From the NCBI GenBank assembly GCA_009746045.1, contig RPFO01001756.1, positions 1 to 25,522 of the forward strand: a stretch of 25,522 bases of DNA, written 5' to 3'. Every line of letters starts with the position of its first letter. The first letter of the stretch is position 1. Position numbers and translations under genes: made by a program. The notes under the pieces were generated by a model. The model did no database searches, was not told the DNA's origin, and saw nothing but the letters and a program-made list of their open reading frames with translations. The stretch is from Mesostigma viride (taxonomy: Eukaryota; Streptophyta; Mesostigmatophyceae; Mesostigmatales; Mesostigmataceae). Positions 1-12,679 of the stretch are shown one piece after another.

Positions 1-152
1 AGCACCCCACCCGACGTATTTATGCATGCCAGCGACCCCCCGACGCATATGCATGCCAGCCCCCCCCCTAGGTATATTGCATGCCAGCACCCCCACATGT
101 ATTTATGCATGCCAGCACCCCCCCCTAGGTATTGATGCATGCCAGCACCCCC

Positions 153-342
153 ATTCTTGGTTAATAACGTCAACGTCCTTGCTGCTTCCTTTGGTGCTTG
201 ATCTGCCTTGGTGTCGTGCCTCCGTTTTGGTGGCCGGTGGGTCACGGATGCACGAACGGGAATGCTATCAGTTTTCGTCCACCCGCCGCCGCTGCCCCAG
301 GCCGGCTTAAAATAAAAAAAGAAAAAAAGGTACGAATGGCAG
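153..342. repeat. 190-bp insert in minisatellite, copy 1
   Basis: This non-minisatellite segment begins ATTCTTGGTTAATAACG, has a mid-part with GGTGGCCGG and CCGCCGCCGCTG, and ends with an A-rich stretch followed by GGTACGAATGGCAG, which runs straight into the next C-run. Eight nearly identical copies occur. Copy 1 differs from the others by an extra T in CCGTTTTGG and by GGGTCACGGATG where the others read GGTCACGGGATG. No convincing gene, terminal inverted repeats or target-site duplication is visible, so it is best read as part of the higher-order satellite unit rather than as a mobile element. Confidence 0.9.
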
Positions 343-1386
343 CCCCCCCCCTAGGTATTTATGCATGCCAGCACCCCCCCCTAGGTATTTATGCATGCCA
401 GCACCCCCTCTAGGTATTTATGCATGCCAGCACCCCCCCCTAGGTATTTATGCATGCCAGCACCCCCTAGGTATTTATGCATGCCAGCACCCCCCTAGGT
501 ATTTATGCATGCCAGCACCCCCCCTAGGTATTTATGCTTGCCAGCACCCCCCCTCGGTATTTATGCATGCCAGCACCCCCCCTAGGTATTTATGCATGCC
601 AGCACCCCCCCCTAGGTATTTATGCATGCCAGCACCCCCCCTCGGTATTTATGCATGCCAGCACCCCCCCCTAGGTATTTATGCATGCCAGCACCCCCCC
701 TAGGTATTTATGCATGCCAGCACCCCCCTCGGTATTTATGCATGCCAGCACCCCCTCTAGGTATTTATGCATGCCAGCACCCCCCTAGGTATTTATGCAT
801 GCCAGCACCCCCCTAGGTATTTATGCATGCCAGCACCCCCCCTAGGTATTTATGCATGCCAGCACCCCCTAGGTATTTATGCTTGCCAGCACCCCCCCTC
901 GGTATTTATGCATGCCAGCACCCCCCTAGGTATTTATGCATGCCAGCACCCCCCTAGGTATTTATGCATGCCAGCACCCCCTCGGTATTTATGCATGCCA
1001 GCACCCCCTCTAGGTATTTATGCATGCCAGCACCCCCCCTAGGTATTTATGCATGCCAGCACCCCCCTAGGTATTGATGCATGCCAGCACCCCCCCTAGG
1101 TATTTATGCATGCCAGCACCCCCCTAGGTATTTATGCTTGCCAGCACCCCCCCCTCGGTATTTATGCATGCATGCCAGCACCCCCCCTAGGTATTTATGC
1201 ATGCCAGCACCCCCCCTAGGTATTTATGCATGCCAGCACCCACCCGACGTATTTATGCATGCCAGCGACCCCCCGACGCATTTATGCATGCCAGCCCCCC
1301 CCTAGGTATTTATGCATGCCAGCACCCCCACATGTATTTATGCATGCCAGCACCCCCCCTAGGTATTGATGCATGCCAGCACCCCC

Positions 1387-1576
1387 ATTCTTGGTTAATA
1401 ACGTCAACGTCCTTGCTGCTTCCTTTGGTGCTTGATCTGCCTTGGTGTCGTGCCTCCGTTTGGTGGCCGGTGGTCACGGGATGCACGAACGGGAATGCTA
1501 TCAGTTTTCGTCCACCCGCCGCCGCTGCCCCAGGCCGGCTTAAAAATAAAAAAAGAAAAAAAGGTACGAATGGCAG
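1387..1576. repeat. 190-bp insert, copy 2
   Basis: Standard form. It is preceded by the CGACGTA, CGACGCA, CACATGT, TATTGATG variant series and is the counterpart of copy 6, at an offset of 5879 bp. Confidence 0.9.
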
Positions 1577-2562
1577 CCCCCCCCCTAGGTATTTATGCAT
1601 GCCAGCACCCCCCCCTAGGTATTTATGCATGCCAGCACCCCCCTAGGTATTTATGCATGCCAGCGACCCCCCCGACGTATTTATGCATGCCAGCCCCCCC
1701 CCTAGGTATTTATGCATGCCAGCACCCCCCCTAGGTATTTATGCATGCCAGCACCCCCCCTAGGTATTTATGCATGCCAGCACCCCCCCTAGGTATTTAT
1801 GCATGCCAGCACCCCCCTAGGTATTTATGCATGCCAGCACCCCCCCTAGGTATTTATGCATGCCAGCACCCCCCTAGGTATTTATGCATGCCAGCACCCC
1901 CCCTAGGTATTTATGCATGCCAGCACCCCCCCTAGGTATTTATGCATGCCAGCACCCCCCTAGGTATTTATGCATGCCAGCACCCCCCCCTAGGTATTTA
2001 TGCATGCCAGCACCCCCCCTAGGTATTTATGCATGCCAGCACCCCCTCTAGGTATTTATGCATGCCAGCACCCCCTCTAGGTATTTATGCATGCCAGCAC
2101 CCCCCTAGGTATTTATGCATGCCAGCACCCCCCTAGGTATTTATGCATGCCAGCACCCCCCTAGGTATTTATGCATGCCAGCACCCCCCTAGGTATTTAT
2201 GCTTGCCAGCACCCCCCCTCGGTATTTATGCATGCCAGCACCCCCCCTAGGTATTTATGCATGCCAGCACCCCCCCTAGGTATTTATGCATGCCAGCACC
2301 CCCCCTCGGTATTTATGCATGCCAGCACCCCCCCTAGGTATTTATGCATGCCAGCACCCCCCCTCGGTATTTATGCATGCCAGCACCCCCTCTAGGTATT
2401 TATGCATGCCAGCACCCCCCCTAGGTATTTATGCATGCCAGCACCCCCCCTAGGTATTTATGCATGCCAGCACCCCCCTAGGTATTTATGCATGCCAGCA
2501 CCCCCCACATGTATTTATGCATGCCAGCACCCCCCTAGGTATTGATGCATGCCAGCACCCCC

Positions 2563-2749
2563 ATTCTGGGTTAATAACGTCAACGTCCTTGCTGCTTCCT
2601 TTGGTGCTTGATCTGCCTTGGTGTCGTGCCTCCGTTTGGTGGCCGGTGGTCACGGGATGCACGAACGGGAATGCTATCAGTTTTCGTCCACCGCCGCCGC
2701 TGCCCAGGCCGGCTTAAAAATAAAAAAGAAAAAAAGGTACGAATGGCAG
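2563..2749. repeat. 190-bp insert, copy 3
   Basis: It starts ATTCTGGGTTAAT instead of ATTCTTGGTTAAT, a variant shared only with copy 7. It also has small private deletions around CCACCGCCGCC, CTGCCCAGG and the A-rich run, making it about 187 bp. Confidence 0.9.
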
Positions 2750-4560
2750 CCCCCCCCCTAGGTATTTATGCATGCCAGCACCCCCCCTAGGTATTTATGC
2801 ATGCCAGCACCCCCCTAGGTATTTATGCATGCCAGCGACCCCCCGACGTATTTATGCATGCCAGCCCCCCCCTAGGTATTTATGCATGCCAGCACCCCCC
2901 TAGGTATTTATGCATGCCAGCACCCCCCTAGGTATTTATGCATGCCAGCACCCCCCCTAGGTATTTATGCATGCCAGCACCCCCCTAGGTATTTATGCAT
3001 GCCAGCACCCCCCTAGGTATTTATGCATGCCAGCACCCCCCTAGGTATTTATGCATGCCAGCACCCCCCCTAGGTATTTATGCATGCCAGCACCCCCCTA
3101 GGTATTTATGCATGCCAGCACCCCCCTAGGTATTTATGCATGCCAGCGACCCCCGACGTATTTATGCATGCCAGCCCCCCCTGGGTATTTATGCATGCCA
3201 GCACCCCCCTAGGTATTTATGCATGCCAGCACCCCCCCTAGGTATTTATGCATGCCAGCACCCCCCCTAGGTATTTATGCATGCCAGCACCCCCCTAGGT
3301 ATTTATGCATGCCAGCACCCCCCCCTAGGTATTTATGCATGCCAGCACCCCCCTAGGTATTTATGCATGCCAGCGACCCCCCCGACGTATTTATGCATGC
3401 CAGCCCCCCCCCTGGGTATTTATGCATGCCAGCACCCCCCTAGGTATTTATGCATGCCAGCACCCCCCTAGGTATTTATGCATGCCAGCACCCCCCTAGG
3501 TATTTATGCATGCCAGCACCCCCTAGGTATTTATGCATGCCAGCACCCCCCCTAGGTATTTATGCATGCCAGCACCCCCCTAGGTATTTATGCATGCCAG
3601 CACCCCCCTAGGTATTTATGCATGCCAGCACCCCCCCTAGGTATTTATGCATGCCAGCACCCCCCCTAGGTATTTATGCATGCCAGCACCCCCCCTAGGT
3701 ATTTATGCATGCCAGCACCCCCCCTAGGTATTTATGCATGCCAGCACCCCCCCTAGGTATTTATGCATGCCAGCCCCCCCCCTAGGTATTTATGCATGCC
3801 AGCACCCCACCCGACGTATTTATGCTTGCCAGCACCCCCCCTAGGTATTTATGCATGCCAGCACCCCCCCTAGGTATTTATGCATGCCAGCACCCCCCCT
3901 AGGTATTTATGCATGCCAGCACCCCCCCTAGGTATTTATGCATGCCAGCACCCCCCTAGGTATTTATGCATGCCAGCACCCCCCTAGGTATTTATGCATG
4001 CCAGCACCCCCCTAGGTATTTATGCATGCCAGCACCCCCCCTAGGTATTTATTCATGCCAGCATCCCCCCTCGGTATTTATGCATGCCAGCACCCCCCTC
4101 GGTATTTATGCATGCCAGCACCCCCCCTAGGTATTTATGCATGCCAGCACCCCCCACATGTATTTATGCATGCCAGCACCCCCCCTAGGTATTTATGCAT
4201 GCCAGCACCCCCCCTCGGTATTTATGCATGCCAGCACCCCCTCTAGGTATTTATGCATGCCAGCACCCCCCCTAGGTATTTATGCATGCCAGCACCCCCC
4301 CTAGGTATTTATGCATGCCAGCACCCCCCTAGGTATTTATGCATGCCAGCCCCCCCCTCGGTATTTATGCATGCCAGCACCCCCCCTAGGTATTTATGCA
4401 TGCCAGCACCCCACCCGACGTATTTATGCATGCCAGCGACCCCCCCGACGCATTTATGCATGCCAGCCCCCCCCCTAGGTATTTATGCATGCCAGCACCC
4501 CCCACATGTATTTATGCATGCCAGCACCCCCCCTAGGTATTGATGCATGCCAGCACCCCC

Positions 4561-4750
4561 ATTCTTGGTTAATAACGTCAACGTCCTTGCTGCTTCCTTT
4601 GGTGCTTGATCTGCCTTGGTGTCGTGCCTCCGTTTGGTGGCCGGTGGTCACGGGATGCACGAACGGGAATGCTATCAGTTTTCGTCCACCCGCCGCCGCT
4701 GCCCCAGGCCGGCTTAAAAATAAAAAAAGAAAAAAAGGTACGAATGGCAG
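4561..4750. repeat. 190-bp insert, copy 4
   Basis: Standard form; counterpart of copy 8 at an offset of 5286 bp. The rare unit variant TTATTCATGCCAGCATC lies upstream of both (near 4050 and 9334). Confidence 0.9.
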
Positions 4751-6024
4751 CCCCCCCCCTAGGTATTTATGCATGCCAGCACCCCCCCTAGGTATTTATG
4801 CATGCCAGCACCCCTCTAGGTATTTATGCATGCCAGCACCCCCCCTAGGTATTTATGCATGCCAGCACCCCCCTAGGTATTTATGCATGCCAGCACCCCC
4901 CCTAGGTATTTATGCATGCCAGCACCCCCCCTAGGTATTTATGCTTGCCAGCACCCCCCCTCGGTATTTATGCATGCCAGCACCCCCCTAGGTATTTATG
5001 CATGCCAGCACCCCCCTCGGTATTTATGCATGCCAGCACCCCCCCTCGGTATTTATGCATGCCAGCACCCCCCCTAGGTATTTATGCATGCCAGCACCCC
5101 CCCTAGGTATTTATGCATGCCAGCACCCCCCCTCGGTATTTATGCATGCCAGCACCCCCTCTAGGTATTTATGCATGCCAGCACCCCCCTAGGTATTTAT
5201 GCATGCCAGCACCCCCCTAGGTATTTATGCATGCCAGCACCCCCCCCTAGGTATTTATGCATGCCAGCACCCCCCCTAGGTATTTATGCTTGCCAGCACC
5301 CCCCTCGGTATTTATGCATGCCAGCACCCCCCCTAGGTATTTATGCATGCCAGCACCCCCCCTAGGTATTTATGCATGCCAGCACCCCCCCTCGGTATTT
5401 ATGCATGCCAGCACCCCTCTAGGTATTTATGCATGCCAGCACCCCCCCTAGGTATTTATGCATGCCAGCACCCCCCCTAGGTATTGATGCATGCCAGCAC
5501 CCCCCCCTAGGTATTTATGCATGCCAGCACCCCCCTAGGTATTTATGCATGCCAGCACCCCTCTAGGTATTTATGCATGCCAGCACCCCCTCTAGGTATT
5601 TATGCATGCCAGCACCCCCCCTAGGTATTTATGCATGCCAGCACCCCCCTAGGTATTTATGCATGCCAGCACCCCCCCCTAGGTATTTATGCATGCCAGC
5701 ACCCCCCCTAGGTATTTATGCTTGCCAGCACCCCCCCTCGGTATTTATGCATGCCAGCACCCCCCCCTAGGTATTTATGCATGCCAGCACCCCCCCTAGG
5801 TATTTATGCATGCCAGCCCCCCCCCTCGGTATTTATGCATGCCAGCACCCCCCTAGGTATTTATGCATGCCAGCACCCCACCCGACGTATTTATGCATGC
5901 CAGCGACCCCCCGACGCATTTATGCATGGCAGCCCCCCCCCTAGGTATTTATGCATGCCAGCACCCCCACATGTATTTATGCATGCCAGCACCCCCCTAG
6001 GTATTGATGCATGCCAGCACCCCC

Positions 6025-6214
6025 ATTCTTGGTTAATAACGTCAACGTCCTTGCTGCTTCCTTTGGTGCTTGATCTGCCTTGGTGTCGTGCCTCCGTTTG
6101 GTGGCCGGTGGTCACGGGATGCACGAACGGGAATGCTATCAGTTTTCGTCCACCCGCCGCCGCTGCCCCAGGCCGGCTTAAAAATAAAAAAAGAAAAAAA
6201 GGTACGAATGGCAG
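6025..6214. repeat. 190-bp insert, copy 5
   Basis: Standard form. The preceding variant series contains a private GCATGGCAGC at about 5926. It lies between the two large duplicated blocks. Confidence 0.9.
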
Positions 6215-7265
6215 CCCCCCCCTAGGTATTTATGCATGCCAGCACCCCCCCTAGGTATTTATGCATGCCAGCACCCCCTCTAGGTATTTATGCATGCCAG
6301 CACCCCCCTAGGTATTTATGCATGCCAGCACCCCCCTAGGTATTTATGCATGCCAGCACCCCCCCTAGGTATTTATGCATGCCAGCACCCCCCTAGGTAT
6401 TTATGCTTGCCAGCACCCCCCCCTCGGTATTTATGCATGCCAGCACCCCCCTAGGTATTTATGCATGCCAGCACCCCCCCTAGGTATTTATGCATGCCAG
6501 CACCCCCCCTCGGTATTTATGCATGCCAGCACCCCCCCCTAGGTATTTATGCATGCCAGCACCCCCCCTAGGTATTTATGCATGCCAGCACCCCCCTCGG
6601 TATTTATGCATGCCAGCACCCCTCTAGGTATTTATGCATGCCAGCACCCCCCCTAGGTATTTATGCATGCCAGCACCCCCCCTAGGTATTTATGCATGCC
6701 AGCACCCCCCCTAGGTATTTATGCATGCCAGCACCCCCCTAGGTATTTATGCTTGCCAGCACCCCCCCCTCGGTATTTATGCATGCCAGCACCCCCCCTA
6801 GGTATTTATGCATGCCAGCACCCCCCCTAGGTATTTATGCATGCCAGCACCCCCCCCTCGGTATTTATGCATGCCAGCACCCCCTCTAGGTATTTATGCA
6901 TGCCAGCACCCCCCCCTAGGTATTTATGCATGCCAGCACCCCCCCTAGGTATTGATGCATGCCAGCACCCCCCCTAGGTATTTATGCATGCCAGCACCCC
7001 CCCTAGGTATTTATGCTTGCCAGCACCCCCCCTCGGTATTTATGCATGCATGCCAGCACCCCCCCTAGGTATTTATGCATGCCAGCACCCCCCCTAGGTA
7101 TTTATGCATGCCAGCACCCCACCCGACGTATTTATGCATGCCAGCGACCCCCCGACGCATTTATGCATGCCAGCCCCCCCCTAGGTATTTATGCATGCCA
7201 GCACCCCCACATGTATTTATGCATGCCAGCACCCCCCCTAGGTATTGATGCATGCCAGCACCCCC

Positions 7266-7455
7266 ATTCTTGGTTAATAACGTCAACGTCCTTGCTGCTT
7301 CCTTTGGTGCTTGATCTGCCTTGGTGTCGTGCCTCCGTTTGGTGGCCGGTGGTCACGGGATGCACGAACGGGAATGCTATCAGTTTTCGTCCACCCGCCG
7401 CCGCTGCCCCAGGCCGGCTTAAAAATAAAAAAAGAAAAAAAGGTACGAATGGCAG
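7266..7455. repeat. 190-bp insert, copy 6
   Basis: Standard form. About 220 bp upstream is the rare doubled motif ATGCATGCATGCC (7042), also found at the same distance before copy 2 (1164). Confidence 0.9.
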
Positions 7456-8435
7456 CCCCCCCCCTAGGTATTTATGCATGCCAGCACCCCCCTAGGTATT
7501 TATGCATGCCAGCACCCCCCTAGGTATTTATGCATGCCAGCGACCCCCCCGACGTATTTATGCATGCCAGCCCCCCCCTAGGTATTTATGCATGCCAGCA
7601 CCCCCCTAGGTATTTATGCATGCCAGCACCCCCCTAGGTATTTATGCATGCCAGCACCCCCCCTAGGTATTTATGCATGCCAGCACCCCCCTAGGTATTT
7701 ATGCATGCCAGCACCCCCCCTAGGTATTTATGCATGCCAGCACCCCCCCTAGGTATTTATGCATGCCAGCACCCCCCCTAGGTATTTATGCATGCCAGCA
7801 CCCCCCTAGGTATTTATGCATGCCAGCACCCCCCTAGGTATTTATGCATGCCAGCACCCCCCTAGGTATTTATGCATGCCAGCACCCCCCCTAGGTATTT
7901 ATGCATGCCAGCACCCCCTCTAGGTATTTATGCATGCCAGCACCCCCTCTAGGTATTTATGCATGCCAGCACCCCCCCTAGGTATTTATGCATGCCAGCA
8001 CCCCCCTAGGTATTTATGCATGCCAGCACCCCCCCTAGGTATTTATGCATGCCAGCACCCCCCTAGGTATTTATGCTTGCCAGCACCCCCCCTCGGTATT
8101 TATGCATGCCAGCACCCCCCTAGGTATTTATGCATGCCAGCACCCCCCCTAGGTATTTATGCATGCCAGCACCCCCCCTCGGTATTTATGCATGCCAGCA
8201 CCCCCCCTAGGTATTTATGCATGCCAGCACCCCCCCTCGGTATTTATGCATGCCAGCACCCCCTCTAGGTATTTATGCATGCCAGCACCCCCCCTAGGTA
8301 TTTATGCATGCCAGCACCCCCCTAGGTATTTATGCATGCCAGCACCCCCCCTAGGTATTTATGCATGCCAGCACCCCCACATGTATTTATGCATGCCAGC
8401 ACCCCCCCTAGGTATTGATGCATGCCAGCACCCCC

Positions 8436-8625
8436 ATTCTGGGTTAATAACGTCAACGTCCTTGCTGCTTCCTTTGGTGCTTGATCTGCCTTGGTGTCGT
8501 GCCTCCGTTTGGTGGCCGGTGGTCACGGGATGCACGAACGGGAATGCTATCAGTTTTCGTCCACCCGCCGCCGCTGCCCCAGGCCGGCTTAAAAATAAAA
8601 AAAGAAAAAAAGGTACGAATGGCAG
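8436..8625. repeat. 190-bp insert, copy 7
   Basis: It has the ATTCTGGGTTAAT start shared with copy 3 but lacks the private deletions of copy 3. Confidence 0.9.
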
Positions 8626-9846
8626 CCCCCCCCCTAGGTATTTATGCATGCCAGCACCCCCCCTAGGTATTTATGCATGCCAGCACCCCCCCTAGGTATT
8701 TATGCATGCCAGCGACCCCCCCGACGTATTTATGCATGCCAGCCCCCCCCCTAGGTATTTATGCATGCCAGCACCCCCCTAGGTATTTATGCATGCCAGC
8801 ACCCCCCCTAGGTATTTATGCATGCCAGCACCCCCCCTAGGTATTTATGCATGCCAGCACCCCCCTAGGTATTTATGCATGCCAGCACCCCCCTAGGTAT
8901 TTATGCATGCCAGCACCCCCCTAGGTATTTATGCATGCCAGCACCCCCCCTAGGTATTTATGCATGCCAGCACCCCCCCTAGGTATTTATGCATGCCAGC
9001 ACCCCCCCTAGGTATTTATGCATGCCAGCACCCCCCCTAGGTATTTATGCATGCCAGCCCCCCCCCTAGGTATTTATGCATGCCAGCACCCCACCCGACG
9101 TATTTATGCTTGCCAGCACCCCCCTAGGTATTTATGCATGCCAGCACCCCCCCTAGGTATTTATGCATGCCAGCACCCCCCTAGGTATTTATGCATGCCA
9201 GCACCCCCCCTAGGTATTTATGCATGCCAGCACCCCCCCTAGGTATTTATGCATGCCAGCACCCCCCTAGGTATTTATGCATGCCAGCACCCCCCCTAGG
9301 TATTTATGCATGCCAGCACCCCCCCTAGGTATTTATTCATGCCAGCATCCCCCCTCGGTATTTATGCATGCCAGCACCCCCCTCGGTATTTATGCATGCC
9401 AGCACCCCCCCTAGGTATTTATGCATGCCAGCACCCCCACATGTATTTATGCATGCCAGCACCCCCCCCTAGGTATTTATGCATGCCAGCACCCCCCCTC
9501 GGTATTTATGCATGCCAGCACCCCCTCTAGGTATTTATGCATGCCAGCACCCCCCCTAGGTATTTATGCATGCCAGCACCCCCCTAGGTATTTATGCATG
9601 CCAGCACCCCCCCTAGGTATTTATGCATGCCAGCCCCCCCCCCTCGGTATTTATGCATGCCAGCACCCCCCCTAGGTATTTATGCATGCCAGCACCCCAC
9701 CCGACGTATTTATGCATGCCAGCGACCCCCCCGACGCATTTATGCATGCCAGCCCCCCCCCCTAGGTATTTATGCATGCCAGCACCCCCACATGTATTTA
9801 TGCATGCCAGCACCCCCCCTAGGTATTGATGCATGCCAGCACCCCC

Positions 9847-10036
9847 ATTCTTGGTTAATAACGTCAACGTCCTTGCTGCTTCCTTTGGTGCTTGATCTGC
9901 CTTGGTGTCGTGCCTCCGTTTGGTGGCCGGTGGTCACGGGATGCACGAACGGGAATGCTATCAGTTTTCGTCCACCCGCCGCCGCTGCCCCAGGCCGGCT
10001 TAAAAATAAAAAAAGAAAAAAAGGTACGAATGGCAG
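9847..10036. repeat. 190-bp insert, copy 8
   Basis: Standard form and the last insert. The following 1.6 kb of minisatellite has none. Confidence 0.9.
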
Positions 10037-11635
10037 CCCCCCCCTAGGTATTTATGCATGCCAGCACCCCCCCTAGGTATTTATGCATGCCAGCACCCCC
10101 CTAGGTATTTATGCATGCCAGCGACCCCCCGACGTATTTATGCATGCCAGCCCCCCCCTAGGTATTTATGCATGCCAGCACCCCCCTAGGTATTTATGCA
10201 TGCCAGCACCCCCCCTCGGTATTTATGCATGCCAGCACCCCCCCTAGGTATTTATGCATGCCAGCACCCCCCACATGTATTTATGCATGCCAGCACCCCC
10301 CCTAGGTATTTATGCATGCCAGCACCCCCCCTCGGTATTTATGCATGCCAGCACCCCCTCTAGGTATTTATGCATGCCAGCACCCCCCCTAGGTATTTAT
10401 GCATGCCAGCACCCCCCTAGGTATTTATGCATGCCAGCACCCCCCCTAGGTATTTATGCATGCCAGCACCCCCCTAGGTATTTATGCATGCCAGCACCCC
10501 CCCGACGTATTTATGCTTGCCAGCACCCCCCCTAGGTATTTATGCATGCCAGCCCCCCTTCTAGGTATTTATGCATGCCAGCACCCCCCCGACGTATTTA
10601 TGCATGCCAGCACCCCCCTAGGTATTTATGTATGCCAGCACCCCCCTAGGTATTTATGCATGCCAGCACCCCCCCTAGGTATTTATGCATGCCAGCACCC
10701 CCCCATGTATTTATGCATGCCAGCACCCCCCCTAGGTATTTATGCATGCCAGCACCCCCCCTCGGTATTTATGCATGCCAGCACCCCTCTAGGTATTTAT
10801 GCATGCCAGCACCCCCCCTAGGTATTTATGCATGCCAGCACCCCCCCTAGGTATTTATGCATGCCAGCACCCCCCCTAGGTATTTATGCATGCCAGCACC
10901 CCCCATGTATTTATGCATGCCAGCACCCCCCCTAGGTATTTATGCATGCCAGCACCCCCCCTCGGTATTTATGCATGCCAGCACCCCCTCTAGGTATTTA
11001 TGCATGCCAGCACCCCCCCTAGGTATTTATGCATGCCAGCCCCCCCCTAGGTATTTATGCATGCCAGCACCCCCCTAGGTATTTATGCATGCCAGCCCCC
11101 CCCCTAGGTATTTATGCATGCCAGCACCCCACCCGACGTATTTATGCTTGCCAGCACCCCCCTAGGTATTTATGCATGCCAGCACCCCCCCTAGGTATTT
11201 ATGCATGCCAGCACCCCCCCTAGGTATTTATGCATGCCAGCCCCCCCCTAGGTATTTATGCATGCCAGCACCCCCTCTAGGTATTTATGCATGCCAGCAC
11301 CCCCCCTAGGTATTTATGCATGCCAGCACCCCCCCTAGGTATTTATGCATGCCAGCACCCCCCCTAGGTATTTATGCATGCCAGCACCCCCCCTAGGTAT
11401 TTATGCATGCCAGCCCCCCCCCTAGGTATTTATGCATGCCAGCACCCCCCCTAGGTATTTATGCATGCCAGCACCCCCCCTAGGTATTTATGCATGCCAG
11501 CACCCCCCCTAGGTATTTATGCATGCCAGCACCCCCCCTAGGTATTTATGCATGCCAGCACCCCCCGACGTATTTATGCTTGCCAGCCCCCCCCCTAGGT
11601 ATTTATGCATGCCAGCACCCCCCCTAGGTATTTAT

Positions 11636-12103
11636 CCTTCCCTCCTTCCCTCCTTCCCTCCTTCCCTCCTTCCCTCCTTCCCTCCTTCCCTCCTTCCCTC
11701 CTTCCCTCCTTCCCTCCTTCCCTCCTTCCCTCCTTCCCTCCTTCCCTCCTTCCCTCCTTCCCTCCTTCCCTCCTTCCCTCCTTCCCTCCTTCCCTCCTTC
11801 CCTCCTTCCCTCCTTCCCTCCTTCCCTCCTTCCCTCCTTCCTCCTTCCCTCCTTCCCTCCTTCCCTCCTTCCCTCCTTCCCTCCTTCCCTCCTTCCCTCC
11901 TTCCCTCCTTCCCTCCTTCCCTCCTCCTTCCCTCCTTCCCTCCTTCCCTCCTTCCCTCCTTCCTCCTTCCCTCCTTCCCTCCTTCCCTCCTTCCCTCCTC
12001 CCTCCCTCCCTCCCTCCCTCCCTCCCTCCCTCCCTCCCTCCTTCCCTCCTTCCCTCCTCCCTCCTTCCCTCCTCCCTCCCTCCCTCCTCCCTCCCTCCCT
12101 CCC
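11636..12103. repeat. Polypyrimidine tract (CCTTCCCT/CCCT)n
   Basis: About 468 bp contain only C and T on this strand. The first ~360 bp are mainly the 8-mer CCTTCCCT with a few 3-4 base deletions; from about 11998 the unit shortens to CCCT, then becomes mixed. It is a mirror-repeat-rich polypurine/polypyrimidine tract of the kind that can form intramolecular triplex DNA (established for such tracts; not shown here). Long open frames through it, rich in Pro, Ser and Leu or in Gly, Glu, Arg and Lys, are artefacts of composition. Confidence 0.97.
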
Positions 12104-12679
12104 ACCTGCTGGGCAACTTGGATTTAATTCTGTCACCCGGCACAATTTTCTCACACGCATGTAGTGGTATTCTTATTTATCTCATGCCAACGGCCGTTGG
12201 ACCTGAAAAACTAAATGTGGAAAATATGTAATCCTTGTAATTCTGATTGCAACGTTTTTGCGCATTCCTTGCAGATTCCACGTCGCCACACAAGACGTCG
12301 TCAACCACCTGCAAGGTACTTGTTTTATTATTATGCGTTTTTTGGGCAGTCGCTCCCTCTTCTGATTTTCTTGATGCCAACGGCCGTTGGACTTGCAAAA
12401 TCAGTTTCCATCATTGCTGTTGTGATTTACGTGATGCCAACGGCCGTTGGACCTCCAAAAAAAAGTTCTTGCCAATTTTTTTTGCGTTATTGATTATACG
12501 CCAGTTTTATCAGCCGTTGCATTACGACGTTTTTATCTTAACTTCATTGCTGTAATGCCAACGGCCGTTGGCGTTGTAAAATAAAATTGTACTCCGGCTG
12601 ATGAATTAATCCGCCCCTGAAGGTACTAGGTTTACTTACATTGGACGTGCCAGTTGTGCTTCACGTGCAGTTTTTTTCA
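12104..12679. other. Gene-poor stretch with four palindromes
   Basis: No convincing gene is present. Four perfect copies of the palindrome CCAACGGCCGTTGG start at 12187, 12377, 12437 and 12558. The first three are followed by ACCTG, ACTTG or ACCTC and then an A-run. The copies at 12377 and 12437 form a 60-bp tandem step with similar text before each (GATTT then TGATG). Short open frames here merely read through the palindromes. Confidence 0.75.

Larger units (their letters stand above)
1..11635. repeat. 29-bp minisatellite array with higher-order structure
   Basis: About 350 head-to-tail units of 28-30 bp fill this stretch apart from eight inserts. On the plus strand a unit starts CCTAGGTATTTATG, continues CATGCCAGCA and ends in a run of 5-8 C; variation in the C-run makes most of the length difference. 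Recurrent variants include CTCGG or CTCTAGG for CCTAGG, GCTTGCC for GCATGCC, CACATGT, and CGACGTA or CGACGCA. The variants are not random: a fixed series (CGACGTA, CGACGCA, CACATGT, then TATTGATG) leads into most inserts. Open frames across the array only translate the repeat in all three phases and are not taken as genes. The left edge lies outside the window. The right edge is abrupt: a unit stops after GGTATTTA and a C/T tract begins. Confidence 0.97.

Noticed and set aside
26-11620. Many open frames of 60-200 codons with MPAPPLGIYACQHP-type repeats
   Set aside because: They translate the 29-bp unit in successive phases, begin and stop wherever the C-run length changes, and occur on all phases; no gene signals accompany them.
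1-11635. CRISPR array
   Set aside because: Repeat length near 29 bp is suggestive, but the units abut with no unique spacers and there are no cas genes.
11519-12231. Long frames rich in Pro/Ser/Leu (plus) or Gly/Glu/Arg/Lys (minus)
   Set aside because: A pure C/T tract lacks stops in most phases by composition; the frames disagree with one another and have no conserved part.
12247-12555. 102-codon frame between the C/T tract and ATG 12680
   Set aside because: It reads through three palindromes as coding text and has no conserved feature or plausible start context.
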